DNA of 25,471 nt from Dunaliella salina (Eukaryota > Chlorophyta > Chlorophyceae > Chlamydomonadales > Dunaliellaceae). Within the stretch, counting starts at the first letter, position 1. Each line of letters begins with the position of its first letter. Shown here piece after piece: positions 10,621 to 21,800 of the stretch. Under the pieces are notes generated by a model, which saw only the letters and a list, made by a program, of their open reading frames with translations, was not told the origin of the DNA and ran no database searches. A program made the position numbers and the translations under genes. The stretch spans positions 449,402-474,872 of the forward strand of contig MU069453.1 of the NCBI GenBank assembly GCA_002284615.2, written 5' to 3'.

Positions 10621-10746
10621 CTGCATGTTTTTGATTGTAGAGGGTGCCTGCGCAATACTGCAGGATGGTATGCTTCATGGGTACAGAACAGAAATGCTGG
10701 GCATAACTCGGAAGGCATTGCTGACTTTTTTGTTTACATGTGGTGA

Positions 10747-11142
10747 TCAGTTTTGATAATAAGAGTAGTCACCTGTTTCGGCATTGGCATAACCAAGTTA
10801 ATGTCCAATATTCATGTGGAATTTGAGAGCATCTCGGAGATTGTGGAGATAGGCAGGTGCGGGCCCTGTAGATGTACCTGCGGCAAGCACTCTTTTTTCT
10901 TTGGCTAGCCCAAAAGCATGTGCAAATGGATTTCCGCCAGGACCTACGCCGGGGATGTCAATCTCTGCCATGCAGTTGTTGGCTTAATTTGCCTGATGTC
11001 TTGCAATAGCATCTGCACATTCACCTCCAGCACCTGATGTTGAAGTTGCGCAGAGCCACACATTTTGATTTTGCATGCTTATGGCTACATCAGATGGATA
11101 ATCCGAAACATGCATTGGCAAGACATCCTCACTATGCATTGC
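10747..11142 (-). pseudogene. Decayed open reading frame with two in-frame TAA codons
   Basis: Reading the minus strand from ATG 11139 gives 51 residues (MHSEDVLPMHVSDYPSD...), TAA at 10986, then 61 residues around MAEIDIPGVGPGGNPFAH and AHAFGLAKEKRVLAAGTSTG, TAA at 10800, then LGYANAETGDYSYYQN and TGA at 10749. The same frame continues upstream across a TGA (11145). Composition looks protein-like throughout. Each stop is one C-to-T change from a sense codon. I do not recognise the family. It could be a dead gene or transposon fragment, or chance. Confidence 0.35.
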
Positions 11143-11449
11143 TCACTGTATCAGTTGCTTTCCATGCCCGTGCTGGACCCGTAGGCAAGTATAGCCATGT
11201 AACCGTTTCCTTTCCGTCCATGCACAAAGCCCCACCAGTGCAGCCACTACACTCTGCTGCTTGGGAGCAGCCCTAGCTACATGAGAGGATGCGAGGCTTG
11301 CTCTACTACCACCTGAAGCAGAGGAGCTTGGTGCCCCCCCGCAGCACAACTGCAGTAAATGTAACAAAGAAAAGAAAATTTCATGCAGGCCAGGGGCTGC
11401 GGGCATCAAGATCCCTTTTAGGCAAGCTAGCAGGGGCCTCACCTTGTTG

Positions 11450-11775
11450 CTGTATCATCTGTTCATGAGGCAGCAAGCATTGCGATCATCTGTTCATGAG
11501 GCAGCAAGCATTGCAATCATTGCAAGCATTGCGATCATTGCAAGCATTGCAATGATTGCAAGCATTGCGATCATCTGTTCATGAGGCAGCAAGCATCGCG
11601 ATCATTGCAAGCATTGCGATCATTGCAAGCATTGCGATCATCTGTTCATGAGGCAGCAAGCATTGCGATCTTTGCAAGCATCGCGATCATTGCAAGCTTT
11701 GCGATCATTGCAAGCATTGCGATCATTGCAAGCATTGCGATCATCTGTTCATGAGGCAGCAAGCATTGCGAGCAC
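11450..11775. repeat. GCAAGCATTGCGATCATT minisatellite with 31-bp variant units
   Basis: 18-bp units (GCAAGCATTGCGATCATT) alternate with units carrying CTGTTCATGAGGCAGCAAGC. The frame-open peptides (Leu-Ala-Met-Ile runs) are by-products of the repeat. Confidence 0.85.
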
Positions 11776-12009
11776 AGCTCAAATCGGTGATTGGGATCGC
11801 ATCCACACGGACCTCTTGTCGCGTACAAATAAATCACAGCCCACTCCTTCAGACTCAAATTTGAAATCCGCAACTCAACATCAGCACTCGCCAAAATTGG
11901 CAGGTAAGCTCAACAAATGAAATACAGCGCGGTGAAACAGCCCCTAAATGCTGCGAGCTGCTGCTGCTGCAGCTTAACCACCCTTTAACTCTAGTTCGGC
12001 TGCTGCGTG

Positions 12010-12175
12010 GATTGTTTTGCCATTGACAGCTACTTGGCTGCAAAGGCTGCCACCATCACCCAAGGTGCTGCGGCTCAAAAACCCTCCAACACATGCTTCA
12101 GGTGCTGCACAGATTTTTCACCTTCGACGGCTGCTTGCCTGCAAAGGCCGCCACCAACACCCGAGTTGGTGCAGC
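12010..12175 (-). repeat. Tandem copies of the PAP2 C-terminal coding end, past the stop
   Basis: The last ~100 nt of PAP2 exon 6 (GTGGCGGCCTTTGCAGCCAAGC to GAGGGTGTTTGAGCTGC in gene orientation) is followed by one full copy (about 12072-12171) and a partial second copy, at a ~100-bp period. The copies have small indels and lie in the presumed 3' untranslated region. Confidence 0.85.
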
Positions 12176-12430
12176 TCAAACACCCTCCAATGCTTGCTTC
12201 AGGTGCTGCACAGACTCTTTTCCCTTCGACAGCTGCTTGGCTGCAAAGGCCGCCACCACCACCCACGTCGCAGCTTTAATTGCTAAGCCCAGCTGTGGGT
12301 TGGTGCTCGTGGCCGGAAGGGCGAGGGGCACAACCCACTGGCGCCATGACAAGGCAAAAATAGAGCCCAGGCTGAAGCCTACCACCACTTGAGGCACTGT
12401 GTGATAGCCAGAGTGGACTCGCAGCCAGGT
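12176..12430 (-). CDS. LPPE: PAP2 gene exon 6 (C3 motif, C-terminal helices, stop)
   Basis: A long pyrimidine tract and TGTATTCACAG precede 12430, and TGA is at 12178-12176. The 84 residues start TWLRVHSGYHTVPQVVVGF, with C3 Arg202 and His208, then continue through hydrophobic stretches to a basic tail ending HLKQALEGV. The first ~54 nt of this exon, with its acceptor, are the source of the array at 12431-13550. Its last ~100 nt are repeated at 12010-12175. Confidence 0.92.
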   Translation of the reverse strand, partial: TWLRVHSGYHTVPQVVVGFSLGSIFALSWRQWVVPLALPATSTNPQLGLAIKAATWVVVAAFAAKQLSKGKESVQHLKQALEGV

Positions 12431-15400
12431 CTGTGAATACATGGGAGAGAGAGAGAAAAGAAAAAAGATTAGCGTCAGTAGCATGTTGCAAAGCCTGTTA
12501 CCACTCGAAGCGCTGCGGAATAGCCGGAGTGGACTCACAGCCAGGTCTGCGAACAACAGGAAGTAAGGGGACTTTGGTCAGCAGCATGGTGCCATGCTTA
12601 CCACCGCCACTTGAGGCACTGAGTGATGGCCAAGGTGGACCCACAGCCTGGTCTGGGAATACACAAGAGACAAAGAAAACAGAGGTTTGTCAACAGCATG
12701 ATGCAAGCCTACCACCACTTTAGGCAACGTGTGATTGCCAGAGAAGACACGCAGGGAGGTCTGTGAAAATAGGGGAGACAGAGAAAACAGAAGCTTGTCA
12801 GCAGCATGATGCAACGCCTACCAACACCTGAGGCACAGCGTGAGAGCCAGAGAAGACACACAGCCAGGTCTGTGAAAATAGGGGAGACAGAGNNNNNNNN
12901 NNNNNNNNNNNNNNNNNNNNNNNNNNNNNNNNNNNNNNNNNNNNNNNNNNNNNNNNNNNNNNNNNNNNNNNNNNNNNNNNNNNNNNNNNNNNNNNNNNNN
13001 NNNNNNNNNNNNNNNNNNNNNNNNNNNNNNNNNNNNNNNNNNNNNNNNNNNNNNNNNNNNNNNNNNNNNNNNNNNNNNNNNNNNNNNNNNNNNNNNNNNN
13101 NNNNNNNNNNNNNNNNNNNNNNNNNNNTGAGGCATAGTGTGAGAGCCAGAGAAGACACACAGCCAGGTCTGTGAAAATAGGGGAGACAGAGAAAACAGAC
13201 GCTTGTCAGCAGCATGATGCAAAGCCAAAAAACAACTGAGGCACTGTGTGATAGCCAGAGAAGACACGCAGCCGGGTCTGTGAAAATAGGGGAGACATAG
13301 AAAAGAGATGTCTGTCAACAGCATGATGCCAAGCCTACCACCACTTGAAGCACTGTGTGATAGCCAGAGAAGACACGCAGCCAGGTCTGTGAAAATAGGG
13401 GAGACAGAGAAAAGAGATGTCTGTCAACAGCATGATGCAAAGCCTACCACCACTTGAGGCACTATGTGATAGCCAGAGTGGACTCACAGCCAGGTCTGGG
13501 AATACAGGGGAGAGAGGAAAGAGATGTTGGTCAATAGCACGTTGCAAAGGCAACTTTTTTGGACATGATTTGTTTAACTAATGGTGCCTTTTTACTCACT
13601 CATCCCCCACATTGACATAAGCGATTCTTTGCATCTCAGACTGTAAGGTTGAAAGGCAGCTGTGGGAAAAAGGCCAACATCCAGATCTCATTTGGCCTCA
13701 AAGGTCACACAGGAGCGATCGGTCAGGAAAAAGAAAATTATGGAGGCAAAGAAACTCTCCCTACATCAATCAAGGAAAAGGAGACACATTGGCTCATAAA
13801 GAGCCGTGATCACTCAGGAAAGTTGTTGCTCCACTAGGCTCATTTTTAAACAGGCAAGTCTCATCCTAGCATTTGATGTTCAGTGTAACAGAAGGTCTTG
13901 GAGCTTGTCCATTGCCAAGCAAACAAAGGCTTCAACATGAGCTTATTGTCTGCTGAGAGGCCTGTACCTTCACCAGCTGCACATGCATGACAGAGACAGC
14001 TTAGGCAAGCTGTAAATTTAGTTAATGGCTGCAAGAATTGCCTCACCTGTCTGCGAGGACAGTGCTTTTTCCAGTGGTGGACAACTCCCCAATATCACTG
14101 AATGTGATGTTTCCCGGCTTTTTCCCCTCAAATCTAACCATGCCAACCAGGGAAGTTCAGGGGCCCCTCGTTCTTATCCGGTTTGCCTTGAACTGTGTCA
14201 GCAAAATGTCCGGGGTTAGTGGAAATGGAACCCTGAATCTCCAGGTCTTAGGCAAAATTCTGACCAAAAACTTGTCATTTTTTCCGGTTTGCCCGGACCC
14301 CCCTTCAAACAATTTCCCGGTTTCCCCATCAAACATTAAAATATTTCCGGTCGCCGGACAGCGTGAACATCCCTGATGCCAACCATTTTCATTTTATAAA
14401 GTATCATGTTCACCGAAAAATCATGAAAATTTGAGGTTCCCAGACCACTCTCCTGACCTCAAATCACCCAAAAAAGGCCCACAGCTCCACCTTGAGACCA
14501 TTTTCCCTTCCAAAATTTTGTATTTGTAAAGCCCATTTGTTATGCTAACGTCTTGCACATCAAAACATAGGGAAGAAGGAGGTCAACATTTGACTTTTTT
14601 GGCACCCCCTGTGCTGCAATCTCTCTGAGGGAGAGGGCTGAAAATCTGTTTCCAACCAACCACTGGGTCTTTCCACTCAGTTCATTTTTGCAATGGTAAT
14701 CTGTTAAGAACTTTGAAGCTTTGAAACTCACCCAATCTGGTGCAGTGGTTGGTTGGGTATACAGGCTAGGTGATCAAAAAGTAGGGTTCACGCTGCGGCT
14801 CTTAAGGTATTTGGGCCCCAAGCTGGGACAGCCAAACTTTATGGCTACATTTGGCAACCAAGCTAAAATGGCCCAGGTTGGGGCCCACCTCTGCATTGAT
14901 CATGAAAAATATACACCAGTTTTTTTTTTGGGGGGGTTGTCCTGCTCTGGCTTTTTTCGTTGTGCATGGTAGCTTAGGGCAAAAAAGGCTATCCGTCAAA
15001 CTGTTTCCATAACGCATTTTCATTGCAGTCTTTAACAGCTGTGCATGCTGTTTTAAAAGGCGAAGCCCCATTCATGGGGCGTACCCATAGTGATGCCTGT
15101 GTCCAGATAAACTTCACACCTGCCGCCTTGGCCCATTCACCAGGCCCCCCACCCTGAAACCCGGCACATAGGCCAAGCATATGCAGCAATGCAGTCAGTT
15201 TAGTGGGAGAAACCTTGTGCATAAGGTTCTGGAACACCCCTGTCTGGTAGCTGAGCAGAAGGTAACCTGGATGGCTCGCCCAGCACACTTCCATCCTGAC
15301 ACTTGGCATGCTTAACAACAAAAAAAGCTTAATGGGGAATTTGTGTTTGGGTGGCCGGTCAATGCAGCGGGCGCTGCCATCGAAATATTTTGGTAGCCAC

Positions 15401-18400
15401 AAGAAGCTGACGTGTCCAGCCTGGCCATCAAACGTCCACGGAACAGCACCTGGTGTTGCGATCTCAATCAACACACGCATGCCCACGCAACTGCTGAGTC
15501 CGGGGTCGGGGGATGGCCCATTTCGGGAATTCCACTGTTAATCGTTCCAACTTGCCGTTAAGCCAGCAGATTTACATAATCCTGATTTCGATCTATTTTT
15601 GTTTATGTTCTCACGATGGTGTGGTGAACATTGTGACTGGAGGGTTGTGCGCACTCCTCGAGCACAGCCTGCCCTTGACAGTGTACGACAGGGTGCAAGT
15701 GAGCAAGACTGGCATGAACAGCAAGCATGGCACACTCAAGCTTGTATGCATGCATATTCAAGAACAAGGCATGCAGTGCTGCAGGAAGAAATTGATGTCT
15801 CTGGTGCATGCCCTGCCTGGTCCAGGTCCAGGAGAAGGTGGGGTCCAGAGAAGGTGGGCAAAAGGACCTCATGCGTGCCTCCCTCTACCCTCGGCGGCAT
15901 TTGCAGCGCACTTTCAGGGGAACCTCTACCACGTAACAATCTCGGTGCATTATGCACAAACACAGCATGCAAGACAGCCGTGCATGCATTATTCCATGCA
16001 GCAATGCACACAGCCATGCATGGGGTGATGCATGCAATGATGCATGCAGTATTTACTGCGCAACAATGTGCAAAGCCAAGCGTGCATAGACGCATGCTGC
16101 AATGCACATAGCAATCCTCGCAAGTACGGCAGCCACACTTGCACATGCATCATGGCATGCTCAAGTGCTGTCATGGGCATTGTGGCTGTCAACTCAAATT
16201 GATGTGCGTTGACTGAAATCATCAGTGAAAGACTGGCTTTGTTTGACACAGAGCTTCTTTTGCCTCAACGGACCCTGCTTTGAAAACAGCTTGCACAGCT
16301 GCCTGTGACAGCGGTCTCGAGGCACAGTGAAAACATAACTTGACCGATGGTCTTCCCGCATGAGTTGTAACCCTGTTACATACAGCCTGCTCAGCTGTTT
16401 ATGCCAGCCACGGCACACCAGCAGAAACGTGAGTGCCATCATCGAGTGCTGCACATGCTATACTGCATTGCCTTGGAATTGACGTTGTTTGCAGCAAGAG
16501 CCAAAGCCACGATGCCAATCATTTCACCTCATCTCGAACCATGCCATCCACTGGCTCTTCTAGGATGGCCCAAACTGACGAAAAACAGTTGCAACGCACC
16601 ATGAAAATTGCAAGGGCCAACGCCATGATGCCAGCCATGACTTGGTGGGGATACGTCACCAGTGCCACGAACAGGTTGCCCAGTCCTTGCGCACACTCGG
16701 CGGAGCCTCCTAGAAGCATGAACGCCGCAAAATACACCCCGAGGAAGCCCAAACCTGCATGGTAAATAAACAACGTAGCCTGAAATGAGGAAGCCTACGC
16801 CTGCAGGGTAAACACTCGGGCCATTGACCATCCACAGGCAAGCCTGCACAAGTGACCTGCGCCTGCATCATTTTCAAGCTTTGCGACTCGCGGGCTGTCT
16901 TGCAGAGCCTATAATAATGTTGCCCAGATCAGCAGGGGCAATGGTGGCAAACATGTTCATAGAACCTGGCCTCGCGGCTTGGTGTTTGACAATGTGCGGA
17001 CGAGGCGTTGCTTATAAGCAATGATTTGTCACACCTGCTGCTGGGTTGGCCTGCTGTTGCTCCTAATTGGGAGCAACAGCAGGCCAACCCAGCAGCAGGT
17101 GTGACAAATCACGGCAGATCAGGCGCAAATGCCCCACAACACAGATCAGCAGGGGCAATGCCAGCAAAGCGGAGCACATCAGGCACAAGCACCACACACA
17201 CACAGACCAGCAGGTGCAATGCCGACAAAGGACAGCAGGTCAGGTGCAAACATGACAGCACTGCATTGCCAAAGTCCATTGTTCCCAAACTCAAATCGGT
17301 AGTAATTACTCTTTGTATCTGATGTGCGCGCTGCAATGCCAGATCAGGTGTGTGCGCCAGACAAAAAAGAGCAGCAGGCACTGCCAACAAAGCGCACCAG
17401 ATCAGGCGCACATGTCCCACAACACAGATCAGCAGGGGCAACGCCGGCATTGCGGAGCACATCAGGCGCAAGCACCACACAATAAAGATCAGCGGGTGCA
17501 ATGCCGACAATACACAGCAGGTCAGGCGCACACGTTATACAACACAGATCAGCAGGGACACTGCTAGCACAGCAGATCAGGAATGTGCGCAAAATAACGG
17601 GCAACACAACACAGGTCAGCAGGCTCACAGCTCCTAGGAGCCAATGTGCCTCCTCAGAGCAAGACTTTGTTTTCGCTTTTTGAGCCTGCTTCCTTTTTAG
17701 CCTAGGTTGGTATGTTTTCCGCTCAGCTGCCCTTGAAGGCGGATATAGCGTGTAACCTTTCCTTACCTCACCAATGTGCCTCCTTTTTCTGAAGTCATGC
17801 AGTGAGCATTGAAGTGATGTGATAAGCGTAGACAGAGAACTCTGCCTAAGAAAGGTTTGTTTCCAGCAGACACACTGCCTGCACAGGCAACACCACACAG
17901 ATCAGCAGGCGCCGACAGGGGCCTGACCAGCATCGCCGGCGCTGCACTGCTGATACATCACAGACAGGCAGGCACATGAGTGACGCCTTACACATTTTCA
18001 GATGCAACGCTGACGTAACAAAGAATCCACGACGTAGATGAGCAGGGCAAGAAGTGCCCAAGTGTGAGTGTGGAAGAGGGCTCGTTCAAGCATAGCGCAT
18101 AGGGCATTTCCCCCCCAAAACAAGTTTTGCAGCGATGCTCTCCGCTCCGGGAAGGCCGAAACATCAATCTTGGCGAAAAGCAACCAAATCCTTGCAGCGA
18201 TGCTTTCCACTCTGAGGGGGCCACCAGCGGGGCAGCAGCAAGTCTAGCAGGCACAGGTAGGCGTGCAAGTCTCGCAGGCAGCACAAGGTCCTACAGGTAG
18301 CAGTGTTGCAGGCACAGGTAGGTGTGCAGGCAGGCAAGCAGGCAAAGGCAGGCAGGCAGGCGTGCAGGCAGCAGCCTAGCAGGCACAGGTAGGCGTGCGA

Positions 18401-18830
18401 GTCTTGAAGGCAGCAGTGTTGCAGGCACAGGTAGGTGTGCAGGCAGGCAGGCAGGCAAAGGTAGGCAGGCGCGTGCAGGCATGCAAAGGTAGGCAGGCGC
18501 GTGCAGGCATGCAAGCACAGGCAGCAAGAGGTCATACTGGGAGCAACCTTGAAGGCAGCGGTGTTGCAGGCACTGATAGGCTTGCAGGCAGGCGTGCAAG
18601 TTTTGCGAGCAGCGCGAGGTCTCACAGATAGCAATGTTGAAGGCAGCAGTGTTGCAGGCACAGGTAGGTGTGGAGGCAGCAAGAGGTCTTATAGGCAGCA
18701 ATGTTGAGGACAGCAGTCTTGCAGGCACAAGCAGGCTGCAGGCAGGCGTGCGAGTCTTGCGAGCAGCACGAGGTCTTACAGATAGCAATGTTGATGGCAG
18801 CAGTCTTGCAAGCACAGGCGAGCTTGCACG

Positions 18831-18881
<51 letters not shown>

Positions 18882-21800
18882 CACGAGGTCCTGCAGGTAG
18901 CAGTCTTGAAGGCAGCAGTGTTGCAGGCACAGGTAGGTGTGCAGGCAAAGGCAGGCGCAGGCATGCAAGCACAGGCAGCAAGAGGTCATACTGGGAGCAA
19001 CCTTGAAGGCAGCGGTGTTGCAGGCACTGATAGGCTTGCAGGCAGGTGTGCGAGTCTTGCGAGCAGCACAAGGTCTTACAGATAGCAATGTTGATGGCAG
19101 CAGTGTTGCAAGCACAGGCGAGCTCGCACGCAGGCAGGCAGGCAGGCAGGCAGCAAGAGGTCTTACAGATAGCAATGTTGAAGGCAGCAGTGTTGCAGGC
19201 ACAGATAGGTGTGGAGGCAGCAAGAGGTCTTACAGGCAGCAATGTTGAGGACAGCAGTCTTGCAGGCACAAGTAGGCTTGCAGGATGGCAGGCAAGCCTT
19301 GCAGGCAGGCAGACACCCAGAGGTCTTACAGGGTTAGCAATGTTTATGGCAGCAGTGTTGCAGGCACAGGCAGGATTGCAGGCAGGCAGCAAGAGGTCTT
19401 ACAGATAGCAATGTTGAAGGCAGCACTGTTGCAGGCACAGGTAAGTGTACAGGCAGCAAGAGGTCTTACAGGCTGTCACCTTGAGGACAGCAGCAGCTTG
19501 CAGGCACAGGATGGCTTGTAAGCACGGTGGGCTTGCACGCAGGCTGGCCGGCAGGGAGGCAGGCACAGGTAGGCTTAAAGGTAGGCTGGCTCAGGTAGGG
19601 TTGCAGGCAGCACAAGGTCTTACACTGTTAGTTACAGGCTGCAAACCTTGAGGACACCAGCGGCTTGCAGGCACAGGATGGCTTGTAGGCAAGGTGGGCT
19701 TGCAGGCAGGCCTGCCGGCAGGAAGGCTGGCACAGGTAAGTTTAAAGGTAGGCAGGCACAGGTAGGCTTAAAGGTAGGCTGGCTCAGGAAGGGTTGCAGG
19801 CAGCACAAGGTCTTACAGGCTGCAATGCTTGAGGACAGCAACGGCTTGCAGGCACAGGATGGCTTGTAGGCACGGTGGCTTGCAGGCAGGCAGGTAGGCA
19901 GGCACAGGTAGGCCTAAAGGTAGGCTGGCTCTGAGCCAGGTAGGGTTGCAGGCAGCATAAGGTCTTACAGGCTGCAAAGTTTGAGGACAGCAGCGGCTTG
20001 CAGGCACAGGATGGCTTGTAGGCATGATGGGCTTGCAGGCAGGCAGGCCGTCCGGGAGGCAGGTACGTTTTTTTCGCTTCAACTTCAAGTCAGGCGCCAC
20101 ATCCCTGTGTGATATCCTGCCTTTTGCCAGCCAGGGCACCTCTGTCAATTCTGAGCGCACCACCTGAAAGCTGGTAAAAAAAGCAATTATTCAGTGCTGA
20201 GCTGGTCCCGTTTGGTGAACCCTGCTGCGCACTAGACCTGCATATGTGTGCGCTCAGACAGCCAAAATCATCTCTTGTGCGCCCTGACCCTCCGGCTGCA
20301 CCCCTCAAGCCTGCAGGTGGACCCCAGGATGTGCCCTGAGTGCCCAGGTGGCCTCCTGCTGCCGCTAGCCGGGGGCTGTTTTGGGGGGTACTCAAAAGGC
20401 AGTCGAGAGAAGTGATGACGATTGGGAACGGCTTTCTTTTCAATTATTAAATGATATTTTGATGCTTCAGCGGAGTGTTGGGATAGGGTCCAGATTCCAT
20501 GTCCTAATTTTGTTCAAATTTCCGCTGACAGCCACAGATGCGAGATTGTAACTTGAATTTTTGGAAAGAAAGTTACGCGCTCAGAATCTCAGGGTGCTTT
20601 CCAAAATCCGAGCCAGATTCAAACATTCTGCATGTAACTTTGCTCTTTATATCATCAGAATTGCATTGACTCCCTTGCATGTGTGTCCACCAGCAAGAGC
20701 GTGGGAGGAATTAGCTCCAGCAACTTTGCGGAGCCCAGCAGCTCCTCTCAGGCGCCCATCATGGCAGCCCGCGGCGTCAGTGTTGATGATGACAATCCCA
20801 GGCATCGGCCAGGACAAAGAGCGGGTGCGGAGGTGGCCTATTGGAACCTGGCCAGAGCTCCCGGCTAAGCGTGCCTGTCCGTGCGATGGAATTCTGACGA
20901 GCATCAGGGGTCCTCCCGACAACCCAAAATCACTTGCAATATTGCCGGCAGGCTTTCCAAGCACTCGCTACTGCAGTTTGGGCCTGAGCAGGGTCCCTCA
21001 GAAAATGGCCATTCCCATGGGTGACCAAGAAGTCCAGGTATGGGGCACACATTATGCTCCTTAATTACAAAAATATTTATAGAAAAACATGTGTTGCTTC
21101 AAAACACGCACTGGTGTGCCCAAATGAAAGAAATGCATGCTTTTGATGCACCGAGCTCCACCTGAGCCACATCCAGATGCCACCAACTTGCCATACAAGA
21201 CCACTGATCCAAAGAAGCAATGCCCCCTACTCAAAAAGTGGGTTTGGTTTGGAAGTGTCCGGCAGTATATCAACCAAATTCGGCATAGGTTGTGGCGCCT
21301 GAGATAAAGGCAGGCACAGGTATGCTTGCAGGCAGGAACAGGTAGGCAAGCAAAGGCAAAATTGCAAGCAGGCAGACACAGACAGGCAAGCACAGGCAAA
21401 ATTGCAAGCAGGCAGCCATAGATAGGAAGGCACACAGGCAAAATTGCAAGCAGGCAGACACAGATAGGCAGGCGCACAGGCAAAATTGCAAGCAGGCAGA
21501 CACAGACAGGCAAGCACAGGCAAAATTGCAAGCAGGCAGACACAGATAGGCAGGCGCACAGGCAAAATTGCAAGCAGGCAGACACAGACAGGCAAGCACA
21601 GGCAAAATTGCAAGCAGGCAGACACAGATAGGCAGGCGCACAGGCAAAATTGCAAGCAGGCNGACACANACAGGCAAGCACAGGCAAAATTGCAAGCAGG
21701 CAGACACAGATAGGCAGGCACAGGCAGGCAGGCAGCGAGGGAGGCAGGCAGGTAGAAAAGTTCTGCTGGCATGCGCGGTTGATCCAGTCAATGCCCAGAC

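Noticed and set aside
10747..11139. Non-standard genetic code (TAA = Gln) suggested by the broken frame
   Set aside because: The three confident genes use standard codons with TGA stops and contain no internal TAA or TAG; simple decay explains the frame.
11450..11775. Coding region with Leu-Ala-Met-Ile repeats
   Set aside because: The peptide is a direct translation of an 18-bp minisatellite.
12709..13324. Long minus-strand frames with repeated HRPGCVSSL blocks
   Set aside because: They are produced by the 108-bp array (a multiple of three) and by N bases; the true coding frame of that segment is in exon 6 only.
15600..15744. Plus-strand segment reading VSKTGMNSKHGTLKL, at first reminiscent of eIF5A
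   Set aside because: Similarity is limited to a few residues around SKTG-KHG; no acceptor or further eIF5A motif is present, and it lies on the opposite strand within a PAP2 intron.
16600..16754. Membrane exon initially considered an ABCG transporter part
   Set aside because: Phase and motif context place it between PAP2 motifs C2 and C3, completing SSHAQS exactly.
17109..17898. Minus-strand frames repeating IAPADL
   Set aside because: They are by-products of the 60-bp minisatellite; no splice logic or family match.
18291..19392. Long minus-strand frames (up to 310 codons) rich in LPACLPAC
   Set aside because: They are translations of the GCAGGCA satellite in several frames at once, with no unique sequence.
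21061..21791. Cys/Leu-rich minus-strand frames
   Set aside because: They are translations of the 82-bp repeat.
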